This document shows, one piece after another, positions 12,061 to 20,041 of a stretch of 20,919 nucleotides of DNA. Origin of the DNA: a virus; the IMG/VR virus record IMGVR_UViG_3300007344_000325, positions 1-20,919 of that record; one strand, given 5' to 3'. Positions within the stretch are counted from its first letter, which is position 1; each line of letters begins with the position of its first letter. The position numbers were made by a program, and so were the translations under genes. The notes under the pieces were generated by a model. The model was not told the DNA's origin and did no database searches. It saw nothing but the letters and a program-made list of their open reading frames with translations.

Positions 12061-12717
12061 ATGGCGTCTGGTTTGTTGCGGGCTGCGTTGCGGTCTGGGA
12101 ATGTTCGGCAGTTGTTGGCTGCTTCGCGGGCTGCGTCTCGGCGTCGTCGTGGGGTGCGGGAGATGAATAGGTCTATTCAGCGTGGTGGTGGTGGGCGTGC
12201 GTTGGGTTTGGATGGTGGGGATCGTGCTAAGTATGGCGCTGAGGATTATTTGAGGCGTCAGGGTCGGGATGTTGATCCGTGGGAGTCGATGGATCAGGAT
12301 CGTAGCCATTTTTCTTCGCCGTCTGCTGGTGGGGCGCGGCCGTTGGCTATGCGTGATTTTGATTCTGGGCGTCGTGTGGTGTTTCCGCCTCAGGATATGG
12401 GGTCGCCTGTTGTGGCTCCGTATGAGGGTTTTAGGGTTTGGCCGTATCGTGCGGAGTCTGGTGTGCCGTTTGCGTATAATCGGGTTCCTGAGTGGCGTGG
12501 GCGCGGGGCTGGTCGTCCGGCGGATTATATGGGTACTGAGGTTTTTGATGAGGTGTATGCGCCGGGTGGTACTATGCCTGGCGGGTGGTTTACGGACCGT
12601 TTGGGTCGTATTTATGATAGTACTTCTCGTCCTGTTGAGGGGATTGAGGAGGTTCCGTTTTATGGGCGGTCGCTTGGTAGTTGGGATTCTGGTGGGTCTA
12701 ATTTTAGGTTTGGTTGA
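12061..12717 (+). CDS. hypothetical Gly/Arg-rich late protein (218 aa)
   Basis: ATG at 12061 follows GGAGGTTGGTT; a longer in-frame start at 12025 lacks a site. The first 40 residues are very basic (SGLLRAALRSGN, SRAASRRRRGVRE), and the remainder is rich in Gly, Arg, Asp, Pro and aromatics with PFAYNRVPEWRGRG and a DRLGRIYDS segment. No domain is recognised. Codons strongly favour G or T at the third position, unlike the terminase and capsid genes, so the gene may be newer or under different mutation pressure. It is the first gene of the rightward arm and may be a minor structural or DNA-binding protein. Confidence 0.7.
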   Translation: MASGLLRAALRSGNVRQLLAASRAASRRRRGVREMNRSIQRGGGGRALGLDGGDRAKYGAEDYLRRQGRDVDPWESMDQDRSHFSSPSAGGARPLAMRDFDSGRRVVFPPQDMGSPVVAPYEGFRVWPYRAESGVPFAYNRVPEWRGRGAGRPADYMGTEVFDEVYAPGGTMPGGWFTDRLGRIYDSTSRPVEGIEEVPFYGRSLGSWDSGGSNFRFG

Positions 12718-12741
12718 TTGGTTGGTAATTGGACTGCCTGC

Positions 12742-12771
12742 TTGACGTGCGTTTCCCAGGGTACCTAGGGT
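12742..12771 (+). promoter_or_regulatory. candidate sigma-70-type promoter for the late small-gene/terminase block
   Basis: TTGACG (12742-12747) and TAGGGT (12766-12771) are 18 bases apart, a fair match to actinobacterial sigma-70 promoters (-10 TANNNT). It stands in a 107-bp gap after the first rightward gene. Transcription would start near 12778, just at a strong hairpin. Predicted by eye only. Confidence 0.45.
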
Positions 12772-12817
12772 TAGACCGGGCGTCGAACGTAAGGTTCGAC
12801 GCACTAGGGTAGACCGG
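12765..12817 (+). repeat. hairpin flanked by CTAGGGT(T)AGACCGG direct repeats
   Basis: CTAGGGTTAGACCGG (12765-12779) and CTAGGGTAGACCGG (12804-12817) form direct repeats that differ by one base, on either side of a 9-bp perfect hairpin (12780-12788 with 12794-12802, loop GTAAG). It lies between the candidate promoter and the start of the first basic gene. It could be a 5'-UTR stabiliser or a binding site for a phage regulator. Confidence 0.65.
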
Positions 12818-12824
12818 AGTAAAG

Positions 12825-13007
12825 ATGGCTACTAAGAAGAAGTCGATGAAGGTTGGTGGTGGCGGTCGGTTTGAGAAGTTGTCGAAGGATTTGGCGAAGA
12901 AGGGTGTGAGGGATCCTAAGGCTTTGGCGGCGTCTATTGGCCGTAAGAAGTATGGGGCGAAGAAGTTTCAGACTATGGCGGCGAAGGGGCGTAAGCGTGC
13001 CCGCTAA
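12825..13007 (+). CDS. Lys-rich small phage protein (60 aa)
   Basis: The protein is very basic (MATKKKSMKVGGGG, then LSKDLAKKGVRDPKALAASIGRKKYGAKKFQTMAAKGRKR). The segment PKALAASIGRKKYGAKKFQ is common in short phage proteins, in which an Ala-rich helix carries IGRKK-x-G. Its ATG at 12825 follows GGAGTAAAG. It is likely DNA- or RNA-binding. It is first of a run of three small basic genes in front of the terminases. Confidence 0.75.
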   Translation: MATKKKSMKVGGGGRFEKLSKDLAKKGVRDPKALAASIGRKKYGAKKFQTMAAKGRKRAR

Positions 13008-13290
13008 GAAGCCTGATTCTCGTCTGAAGCGTGCCGGGGTGTCCGGGTATAACAAGCCTAAGCGTACGCCGAATCATCCGAAGAAGTCGCATATTGTTGT
13101 TGCTAAGCAGGGTTCGCAGGTGAAGACGATCCGTTTTGGCGAGCAGGGTGCGAAGACTGCTGGGAAGCCGAAGGCTGGTGAGTCTGCGCGTATGAAGACG
13201 AAGCGTGCTTCGTTTAAGGCGCGGCATGCGAAGAATATTGCTAAGGGTAAGATGTCGGCAGCCTATTGGGCTGACCGTGTCAAATGGTGA
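12997..13290 (+). CDS. basic conserved phage protein, FKARHAKNI-type (97 aa)
   Basis: The start is GTG at 12997, inside the end of the preceding gene; the earlier in-frame ATG would give a long overlap. The protein is very basic, with HPKKSHIVVAKQGSQVKTIRFGEQGAKT and a C-terminal FKARHAKNIAKGKMSAAYW followed by ADRVKW. I recognise this tail from many small proteins near the terminases in phages of aquatic bacteria; function is unknown. A nucleic-acid-binding or packaging-related role is a reasonable guess. Confidence 0.8.
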   Translation: MPAKKPDSRLKRAGVSGYNKPKRTPNHPKKSHIVVAKQGSQVKTIRFGEQGAKTAGKPKAGESARMKTKRASFKARHAKNIAKGKMSAAYWADRVKW

Positions 13291-13300
13291 AGGACTGATT

Positions 13301-13450
13301 ATGCCTAAGGTTGGTGGGAAGAAGTTTCCGTATACGGCTGCGGGTAAGGCTGCGGCGGCGCGTGCTCGCCGGGAGAGCCGTTCTGGTGCGGCGTTGCGGC
13401 AGGCTGGTGCTGCTCCGAAGAAAAAGAAGGCTGCTAAGAAGAAGAAGTAA
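13301..13450 (+). CDS. Lys/Ala-rich small protein (49 aa)
   Basis: ATG at 13301, with GAAGGACTGATT just upstream, begins MPKVGGKKFPYTAAGKAAAARARR, a pattern common in phage basic proteins, followed by a tail of Lys and Ala (PKKKKAAKKKK). The stop TAA overlaps the ATG of the small terminase gene (TAATG). Charge suggests DNA binding; its position directly before terS suggests packaging, but that is inference. Confidence 0.75.
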   Translation: MPKVGGKKFPYTAAGKAAAARARRESRSGAALRQAGAAPKKKKAAKKKK

Positions 13451-14025
13451 TGGCGAATATTCCTAAAACGTCGGTCAAGTATGAGTATGCTACTTGGCTG
13501 GCTACGCCGTCCCGTTTAAAGACTTCTTTTGGTCTTCCTACTACGAAACGGGATTTCGCACATCTTAAGGGTGTGAATCCTCGTACGTTGTCCCGTTGGG
13601 AGGCTCAGGAGCCGTTTCAGGAGTTAGTGAGACAGCGTCGGATCGAGGTGTCTCACTCCGCACCGAATTCGACTGTGTCGGCCATTGGCGGTCCGAAACC
13701 TGCTTCTCATGGTAATGCTTTGAAAAAATTCGAGACGCCCGCTTTGACGGTGTCTGACGATCCTGTGTGGGACGAGTCGCTGTCGGAGGACGAGCAGCGG
13801 TACCAGCAGGTGAAAGACACGCTGGTCAGGATGGCGATGGATGGCAACCAGGGCGCTATCGACATGTACATGAAACATTACGGGAAGCCTTTTATTGAGG
13901 CTGAGCAGAAATCTGGCAACATGTTCCCCGATATATCTGATGAAGACCTGGTTGGGGAGGTGTGCCGGCTTATCGGGATGGACGCGATGACCGGCTGGAT
14001 GTCGTTGCAGGTTGCTCCGGCGTGA
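13450..14025 (+). CDS. terS: terminase small subunit
   Basis: The N-terminal part has a helix-turn-helix pattern (RLKTSFGLPTTKRDFAHLKGV, then NPRTLSRWEAQEPFQELV), as in phage small terminases that recognise the packaging site. The middle is a low-complexity linker and the C-terminal third is helical (YQQVKDTLVRMAMDGNQGAIDMY), as for oligomerisation. Its position directly before the large subunit with a GTGA overlap supports the assignment. Length 191 aa is normal. The first codon shares its A with the stop of the basic gene before it. Confidence 0.8.
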   Translation: MANIPKTSVKYEYATWLATPSRLKTSFGLPTTKRDFAHLKGVNPRTLSRWEAQEPFQELVRQRRIEVSHSAPNSTVSAIGGPKPASHGNALKKFETPALTVSDDPVWDESLSEDEQRYQQVKDTLVRMAMDGNQGAIDMYMKHYGKPFIEAEQKSGNMFPDISDEDLVGEVCRLIGMDAMTGWMSLQVAPA

Positions 14026-15743
14026 ACCAGCGTCGCCGTGCCGCCTTGGAGCAGGCTTACGCCGAGTTGAAGTGGCGCCAATACCGGGACGATCCGGCGC
14101 TTTTCTTCGAAGAGTGCCTGCAGATCCCTGCCGGCGAGATTATGGGTGGGACTTCTGGCCGTACAAACTTCGAACTGTTCGACTACCAGCGTGAGACGCT
14201 CGATATCTTCCGTTCGGAACGGTATGTGGTTGTTCTGAAGGCCCGCCAGTTGGGACTTACGACGCTTGCTATGGCGTATGCGCTGTGGATGCTGATGTTC
14301 CGGCCCGGTTCGAACATCGTAATGGTGTCTCGTAGTCAGACTGCAGCCGATAAAGCGTTGGAAATGATCGATTTCATGTGGTCGTTCCTGCCAAAATGGG
14401 TGTTGGAACGCGGCCCGAAACTGGACAACGACGCGGCAAAACACCATTCGTACAAGTTTTCTGACGGTATGGTGTCCCGCATCACGTCGTACGCGGCTAC
14501 TAGGACGGTGGCAGCCGGTCAGACGGCGACGCTGGTGCTGTGGGACGAGGCTGCTCTGGCCGAATATCAGGACGATGCGCTGCGTACGCTGCTTCCGACG
14601 ACCGACGCGGGCGGTTCAATGATCGTTTTCAGCACGGCACGTGGCGGCCACAACTCTTTCGCGCGTCTTTACCGTGACGCAGAACGTGGAGACAACCAGT
14701 TTGTTCCGATTTTTCACCCGTGGTACGTGTCCAGGTTTATGAACCCGGCCGTTTCACGTGAAACAATCGACTACACGCACTATGATGCGAAGAAAAAAGC
14801 GATGGCGTCGGAACCTTGGCTGTTTTTTGCCGAGTATCCGTCGTCCGCTGAGGAGGCTTTTAGACAGTCTGGCCGTTCCAGGTTTGTAGATCTGCCTGAT
14901 GTGGAAGAATTTGAGGACTTTCCGCTTCGCGGCGACCTTGTAAACGACGATTATGGCAATGTTACGTTCAAACCTGATAGCGAAGGGAACTTCAGGTTCC
15001 GCGAAGACGCCCTGATTGGGGTGCCTGACGGTTGCAGGGCGGTAATTTCCCTTGACCCAGCGTCTGGGACGGGCGGCGACTACACGTCGATGTGTATAGG
15101 GTGGGTCGATCAGGATGGTGTGCCGCAAAGAGTAGGGTTCTGGCACTCAAACATGGTCGAACCGGCCGAATATACGGTTGATGCGATGCTTACCGGACGT
15201 TTCTTTGCCGATTCTGCCGGCCGTGACGCGCTGATGGTCGTCGAACGGCAAGGCGGGTACGGCGAAACTGTCGTTCATATTATGAGATCCGAAGGTTACA
15301 CGAACCTGTACGTCCACAGGTACACAGGACACCGTAAATACCGGCAGGAACAGATGTACGGGTTCCCTATGACCGCAACGCGGCGTCCGCTGGTCGTTGA
15401 CACGCTAGCAAAATGGCTTGATTTTGAGAATGAGACGGTCATGGGTGGCGTTGATGCGATGTTGCGCCGGGAACTTGGCGCTTTCGTTGTCAAACCTGAC
15501 GGGAAAGTCGCGGCAGACGTTGGAATGAACGACGACCTAGTCATGTCAACCGCAATCTGGGTTTATGTGGCTGAGCAGAACGCTCCGAAGGCCACAAACA
15601 GCCATATGGATGGACTTGTCGACAACATGCAGGTGTTCACGGTAGGCCACATCTTCGATGAGGCGGCTGCGATCTGGCGGCAGCAGGACCGTGACAACCA
15701 AAGTTATGCCAGGAGAATGCGGAGAGCCGGCTCATGGCGGTAA
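14022..15743 (+). CDS. terL: terminase large subunit
   Basis: GTG at 14022 is chosen because it overlaps the terS stop (GTGA); the longer in-frame ATG would lie well inside terS. The ATPase has a Walker A-like KARQLGLTT (73-81), followed by a Walker B LVLWDE (171-176), and the nuclease half has LDPASG (Asp345), VVERQG (Glu408) and NDDLV (Asp504/505), the usual RNase-H-like metal ligands. This fits an intact DNA-packaging motor (573 aa). It packages DNA into proheads at the portal. The stop overlaps the portal start by 10 bases. Confidence 0.95.
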   Translation: MNQRRRAALEQAYAELKWRQYRDDPALFFEECLQIPAGEIMGGTSGRTNFELFDYQRETLDIFRSERYVVVLKARQLGLTTLAMAYALWMLMFRPGSNIVMVSRSQTAADKALEMIDFMWSFLPKWVLERGPKLDNDAAKHHSYKFSDGMVSRITSYAATRTVAAGQTATLVLWDEAALAEYQDDALRTLLPTTDAGGSMIVFSTARGGHNSFARLYRDAERGDNQFVPIFHPWYVSRFMNPAVSRETIDYTHYDAKKKAMASEPWLFFAEYPSSAEEAFRQSGRSRFVDLPDVEEFEDFPLRGDLVNDDYGNVTFKPDSEGNFRFREDALIGVPDGCRAVISLDPASGTGGDYTSMCIGWVDQDGVPQRVGFWHSNMVEPAEYTVDAMLTGRFFADSAGRDALMVVERQGGYGETVVHIMRSEGYTNLYVHRYTGHRKYRQEQMYGFPMTATRRPLVVDTLAKWLDFENETVMGGVDAMLRRELGAFVVKPDGKVAADVGMNDDLVMSTAIWVYVAEQNAPKATNSHMDGLVDNMQVFTVGHIFDEAAAIWRQQDRDNQSYARRMRRAGSWR

Positions 15744-17608
15744 AGATTCAGCCTTACTCGTTGACGCAGATGCAGGACCTTGTCCGCCACTCTGTTGCGA
15801 CGATGGACGAGCGCCACCGCCGCTGGCGGCTTATCGAAGCCCTGTACCGAACCGGGTCGCTTCGTCAGGCTGAGCAGGTCCAGGCTGGGAAACTGACCGA
15901 CTTCTTCCCGCACCTGTCTGAGCATGTTGTCAACATGATTCTGCCACATATTAACATCATTCTTGCGTCTGTCGTTTCGCGAGACCCGCAGTTTGTTGCA
16001 GTGCCGTACGCCGGAGGGGAAGAAGCCGAACTGAACTCCGAAGTTGCCGACGCTGTTATCAACTACTTCTGGAAGCGGCTCCGGACCACCCGCGAACTGC
16101 GTGATGCGACCGCCGACGCGGTCCGCCTTGGCTCAGGGTTTGTCAAGGTCGGTTGGACTCACATCGAGGAAGAAGCCGAACTTGACGGTTCGGCTCGCCG
16201 TGAGATCGCTTTGGACAAGTACAACGACGAACGCCTTACTGCCATTTTGGAAGACCGCGATTTCGACGGCCGTATCGAAGTCATGGAACGTTCTGTGCCA
16301 TCCAGCATGATGCGCGTCATCCGGTCGGAGCCGTTCGCAGAGTACGTGTCCCCGTACGACATTTTTGTCCCGAACAACGCCCGACGTATCGAAGACGCGC
16401 AGTGGGTCGCTCACCGTATCACAATGCATGTCGACGAAGTTCTCGCCAACCCGGAATTTGACGTCAATGAAGACACTGTTGTTCGTGACGGGGCGACGGT
16501 CAACCCTGCCGATGAGTATCAGGCCGAGTGGCGACGTCAGGTCGAAGAGGTTCAGGGCAGCCACTATTCCGACTTGGCCCTTGACACTGCTACCTACTGG
16601 GAGTTCTACGACATGCGAACCCGGCAGTTGTCCGTGTTCCAGTTGGAGTCCCCCGACCCGCTGTGGCAGGGTGACCTTCCTTGGTCGCACCGCTACCCGC
16701 CGTTCGTCCACGTCCGTAACTTCACTTCGAGCGGGAACGACTTCTGGGGTTTTGGCGACATTGACAATGTTGCTTCGCTGCAGGAGATGATGAACGAACT
16801 GATCACCGAACAGTTCGAGAACGCGCGCCGGGCCGGACAGAAGTATCTTGTTCGCAAGGACGCCGTGACCGAAGAGTTGATCGCCGCGCTGGAGTCGTCC
16901 GAGTCGGACGTTGTTGCGCAGGTCGAAGTTCCTAACGGTGAACCGCTGGACCAGATTATTGTTCCTGTGTTCCGCGCCGCTTTGGCAAACGACATTTATG
17001 CTGCTAAAGCCGAAATTCAGGCGTACATGCAAGAAGTTCTTGGTATCAACGACTTCCAGTCCGGCGGTATGGGCGCCGACCGTATGTCCGCTACGGCCGC
17101 TGCTGTCGTTGAGGGTGTCGCTACGTTGCGTGCGCAGGACAAGATCCAGTCGGTTGAAGAGGCTGCGGCGCAGATCGGAACGCTCATGTTCCTTCTCTGC
17201 CAGGAGTATCTGGACGAGCCGACGGCTATCCGAGTGGCAGGGTTCGAGGGGGCGCAGTGGCCTGAGGTTTCGAAAGAAGACCTGTACGGCGAGTTCCTGA
17301 TTAGCATTGAGGGTGGTTCGATGAAGGCGCTGAACCCTGCTACGAAAGAACAGCAGGGGCTTCGTACGTTGAACCAGGTTGTCCCGATGCTGACTCAGTT
17401 GGGGTTTGACCCGCAGCCTGCGTTGCGTTCGGCGTTGCGCGATCTTGGGTACAACCCGGATGAGATGCTTGTTCAGGCTCCGCAGCAGGCGCCTGTGCCT
17501 GGTGGTGCTCCGCAGGGCGGGGCGCCTTCGAACGGTGATCTGATGGCTGCGATGGGTGGTCCGCCGCAGCCTGCTGAAGCGCAGGCTTCAGGGAACGTGG
17601 CGCTCTAG
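15734..17608 (+). CDS. portal protein
   Basis: This 624-residue protein lies directly after terL. The N-terminal part has helices LRHSVATMD-type and a conserved segment MILPHINIILASVVSRDPQF; then AVRLGSGFVKVGW (about 135-147), which is common in portals; later the wing and stem have helix-rich parts (EMMNELITEQFENARR), GINDFQSGGMGADRMSATAAA, and a low-complexity Gln/Pro/Gly-rich tail. Position, length and the GxDRMSATAA motif (often G-x-x-P-x-SATE-like in podoviral portals) make a portal very likely. It would form the dodecameric vertex ring. Confidence 0.88.
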   Translation: MAVKIQPYSLTQMQDLVRHSVATMDERHRRWRLIEALYRTGSLRQAEQVQAGKLTDFFPHLSEHVVNMILPHINIILASVVSRDPQFVAVPYAGGEEAELNSEVADAVINYFWKRLRTTRELRDATADAVRLGSGFVKVGWTHIEEEAELDGSARREIALDKYNDERLTAILEDRDFDGRIEVMERSVPSSMMRVIRSEPFAEYVSPYDIFVPNNARRIEDAQWVAHRITMHVDEVLANPEFDVNEDTVVRDGATVNPADEYQAEWRRQVEEVQGSHYSDLALDTATYWEFYDMRTRQLSVFQLESPDPLWQGDLPWSHRYPPFVHVRNFTSSGNDFWGFGDIDNVASLQEMMNELITEQFENARRAGQKYLVRKDAVTEELIAALESSESDVVAQVEVPNGEPLDQIIVPVFRAALANDIYAAKAEIQAYMQEVLGINDFQSGGMGADRMSATAAAVVEGVATLRAQDKIQSVEEAAAQIGTLMFLLCQEYLDEPTAIRVAGFEGAQWPEVSKEDLYGEFLISIEGGSMKALNPATKEQQGLRTLNQVVPMLTQLGFDPQPALRSALRDLGYNPDEMLVQAPQQAPVPGGAPQGGAPSNGDLMAAMGGPPQPAEAQASGNVAL

Positions 17609-17617
17609 GAGGCTGCT

Positions 17618-17821
17618 ATGGACGAAGAAATGATGGACATGATGGCGATGGAAGAAATGATGGGCGGTTCTCCGATGGGTGGCGGGATGCCTCCGATGGG
17701 GGACGAAGGGGATGAGGGTGTGACAAATGTCCCCGTTCCGAACTTTGCTGTTGCCGCCGTTTTGGAACTTATCGCTATGTTGGAAGAAGAAATGATGGCC
17801 GGTCAGGGTGTGCCGTTCTAA
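17618..17821 (+). CDS. Met-rich acidic hypothetical protein (67 aa)
   Basis: ATG at 17618 follows GGAGGCTGCT. The first third is almost only Met, Glu, Asp and Gly (EEMMDMMAMEEMM, then GGSPMGGGMPPMG), followed by a hydrophobic helix (FAVAAVLELIAMLEEEMMAG). It sits between the portal and the scaffold-like gene, as small linker or assembly proteins often do. No family is recognised. Confidence 0.65.
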   Translation: MDEEMMDMMAMEEMMGGSPMGGGMPPMGDEGDEGVTNVPVPNFAVAAVLELIAMLEEEMMAGQGVPF

Positions 17822-17931
17822 TCAAATGTCCTGTTTCTGCCACAAAAACGTTTATATGTGACCGACCGAATACGGCCCAGGAACCCAAGTAGGGCAATCT
17901 GAGAGGGTCATTCGATGGGAGCAAACTGACA
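17822..17931 (+). promoter_or_regulatory. possible promoter region before the scaffold gene
   Basis: This 110-bp gap is A/T-richer than its surroundings. TTTATATGTG (around 17850-17860) is a -10-like sequence, but no convincing -35 was found. GGGAG followed ten bases later by the ATG at 17932 serves as the ribosome site. Capsid genes often have an extra promoter here; this is a weak call. Confidence 0.3.
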
Positions 17932-18969
17932 ATGGAATTCCGCGAGGCTTTTGAAGAATCGCTCGCTGCGCTAGGTATCGACAATCTCGACGACAACCCT
18001 GACGACATCCCCGTCGGGACCGTTGAAGAAACTGAAGACGAATCGCCCGAGGATGAGGCTGAGGCGTCTGAGGAGATTGAAGAGCCTGAGGGTGACGAGG
18101 ACGGCCAAGAGTCTGAGGATTCTGACAAGACTACGCTGATTGACATTTCGGAAGGCGCAGAACTTCGACTGCCTGACGGGACGGTTGTTCCGGCAGACAA
18201 AGCGATTCTGATGCAGGCCGACTATACGCGTAAGACTCAGGAGTTGGCTGAACAGCGCAAGCAGTTCGAAGCCGACATGGCTGAGTTTGAGCAGGTCTCT
18301 GTTGAGGTTAACGAGACGTACGAGAACATGCGAAACTGGTATGAATCTCGTGCCGCCAACCCTTCGGGGTGGATTGCGGAAATCGCCTCGCAGGCCGAAG
18401 ATGCTACTGCCACTATCGCCAAAGCGTTGTACGACCTGGCGCAGGCAGGTGTTCTTGACAAGAAGTTTGTTGAGACGTTCGGTATCGAATCCGGCGAAAT
18501 CGCAGAAACCGCTCAGCGCAGTAAAGTCGAATCAGAAATCGCCGAGTTGCGACGGTCTTTGCAGGACCGCGAAACTGCCGAACAGGAACGTGAACGTCTC
18601 ATCCGACAGCGAGAACTGGTAGAAAAGCGTGCCGCAATCTACGAGCAGGAATGGGAGCAGATCAAGGCTAATAACAGCCTGCAGTTTGCTGACGTTGCTG
18701 AAGAGACGAATGCGAAGCGTGAACTTCTTCAGTTCGCTTTGGATAACAAGTTGGGCCGATCGTTGATCGACGCTTACGATCTGTTGAATGTGCGCAAGTC
18801 AAAGTCGGGTTTGCTAAAGGGGTCCGAGCCGGACCCTGAGGTCGCTGCTAAAAAACGAGCATCTAGGGCTGTAACTCCGAAAACGTCTGTTTCGGCTTCG
18901 TCGCCGCGTAAGAAGAAGATTTCTGACCGCGAGGCGATTCTTGAGGCGATGGAGGGGTTGGCGCTCTAG
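17932..18969 (+). CDS. capsid scaffolding-like protein (345 aa)
   Basis: The first 65 residues are extremely acidic (TEDESPEDEAEASEEIEEPE and similar). A long helical coiled-coil part follows (ELAEQRKQFEADMAEFEQVS, later EIAELRRSLQDRETAEQERE), and the end is basic (SASSPRKKKISDREAILEAM). This is typical for scaffold proteins, which shape the prohead inside and leave before DNA enters. It is directly upstream of the major capsid protein. An acidic, Asp/Glu-rich head and a basic, capsid-binding tail also fit. No protease motif is seen, so it is not a fused protease. Confidence 0.8.
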   Translation: MEFREAFEESLAALGIDNLDDNPDDIPVGTVEETEDESPEDEAEASEEIEEPEGDEDGQESEDSDKTTLIDISEGAELRLPDGTVVPADKAILMQADYTRKTQELAEQRKQFEADMAEFEQVSVEVNETYENMRNWYESRAANPSGWIAEIASQAEDATATIAKALYDLAQAGVLDKKFVETFGIESGEIAETAQRSKVESEIAELRRSLQDRETAEQERERLIRQRELVEKRAAIYEQEWEQIKANNSLQFADVAEETNAKRELLQFALDNKLGRSLIDAYDLLNVRKSKSGLLKGSEPDPEVAAKKRASRAVTPKTSVSASSPRKKKISDREAILEAMEGLAL

Positions 18970-18989
18970 CCTAACCCGGAGAATGAATA

Positions 18990-19982
18990 ATGGCTGCACT
19001 CGGAGCATCTGCTTATACTGAGTTGGTCGCCTCTACGCTTGAGAAGATTGAGCCGCAGTTGGTCGACCAGATTTTCACCCGTCATCCTACGCTTGACATG
19101 TTCAAGCAGTATGTGAAGTCCTACACTGGGCGTAGCATGGTGCTGAACGTTGAGGCGGCGGAGGACGACAACACTGTCGTGACCGACGCGAGCGGTACGT
19201 TCGCGACGACCAAGTCGCCCGACATCATCGGGGCGGCGGAGTACAACTGGTCCTCGCCGTACGTCTCGAAGGTCCGCATCGACTGGTACACGCTCCAGAA
19301 GAACACCGGCAAGGAAGCGATTGTTAACCTGCTGGAGGCTCACCTGGAGAACGTGAAGAAGTCGCACGCGAAGCGCATCGTCACCGGCCTGCACAAGGCT
19401 GCTGGCAGCGTCGGCGCTGGCGAGTTTTCTTCGCTTGACCAGATCGTTGGCACTCACGCTGACACGGCGACCGTCGGTGGCATCACCGCTGCGGACGCCG
19501 ACCACTACTGGAACGCGACCCGTCTGACCATCCCGGTTTCGACCGAGGCTGGCGGTCAGGACATCCGTAAGGCGTTCCGCACGATGCGTAACGAGTTGAT
19601 GGTGAACACGTCGGCTGACGCCAACGTGACGCACATCATCGCCGGGCGTAAGGTCTTCGAGGAGTTCGAAGACTCGTTCGACGACAAGGTTCGTTACATG
19701 TCGTTCGGTGACGGCCAGACGAAGTTCCGTGGCGTGTACGACGGCGACATCGAGGTCCGGTTGGACCCCGACTGCCCGGAGGACCGCGCGTACTTCCTGG
19801 ACGTTTCGGCCTGGCGGTTCGGCCACCTGAACGGCAACTTCATGAAGGTCCAGCCGGCGCAGACCATCGTCGGCACGCTGGACTTCATCACCCCGATTGC
19901 TTCGGTGCTGTCGGTTGGTGTGAACCAGCGCCGTAACCAGGGTCTGTTGATCCGCACGGGCGGCGTTTACGACGCTTCGTGA
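18990..19982 (+). CDS. major capsid protein
   Basis: This 330-residue protein follows the scaffold-like gene and a good GGAGAATGAATA site. It starts with an amphipathic helix (AYTELVASTLEKIEPQLVDQ), then strands and loops, with YVSKVRIDWYTLQKNTGKEA and an A-domain-like C-terminal part (AQTIVGTLDFITPIASVLSVG). I read it as an HK97-fold major capsid protein by position, size and pattern. Its codons are richer in C (GAC, ACC, GTC) than neighbours, as expected for the most abundant protein. A strong hairpin follows its stop. Confidence 0.8.
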   Translation: MAALGASAYTELVASTLEKIEPQLVDQIFTRHPTLDMFKQYVKSYTGRSMVLNVEAAEDDNTVVTDASGTFATTKSPDIIGAAEYNWSSPYVSKVRIDWYTLQKNTGKEAIVNLLEAHLENVKKSHAKRIVTGLHKAAGSVGAGEFSSLDQIVGTHADTATVGGITAADADHYWNATRLTIPVSTEAGGQDIRKAFRTMRNELMVNTSADANVTHIIAGRKVFEEFEDSFDDKVRYMSFGDGQTKFRGVYDGDIEVRLDPDCPEDRAYFLDVSAWRFGHLNGNFMKVQPAQTIVGTLDFITPIASVLSVGVNQRRNQGLLIRTGGVYDAS

Positions 19983-19988
19983 CGTTAC

Positions 19989-20020
19989 CGCGGGAGCCGG
20001 GGTGATCCCCGGCTCCCGCG
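19989..20020 (+). terminator. 14-bp perfect GC hairpin after the capsid gene
   Basis: CGCGGGAGCCGGGG (19989-20002) pairs perfectly with 20007-20020 around a TGAT loop. It starts six bases past the capsid stop codon. There is no T-run, but the stability and place suit a partial terminator or mRNA-stabilising element that keeps capsid mRNA abundant. Confidence 0.65.
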
Positions 20021-20041
20021 CGTCGCGGGATAGGAACCGTT

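Noticed and set aside
12031-12804. 257-aa minus-strand open frame opposite the gene at 12061-12717
   Set aside because: It is Arg/Thr/Pro/Ile-rich low-complexity protein, the antisense of strongly G/T-biased codons. The plus-strand gene has a good start site and fits the late direction.
16133-17032. 299-aa minus-strand open frame opposite the portal gene
   Set aside because: Antisense shadow of a well supported portal gene; no domain and opposite to all neighbours.
18966-19826. 286-aa minus-strand open frame opposite the capsid gene
   Set aside because: Val/Arg-rich antisense shadow of the C-rich capsid codons, with no domain.
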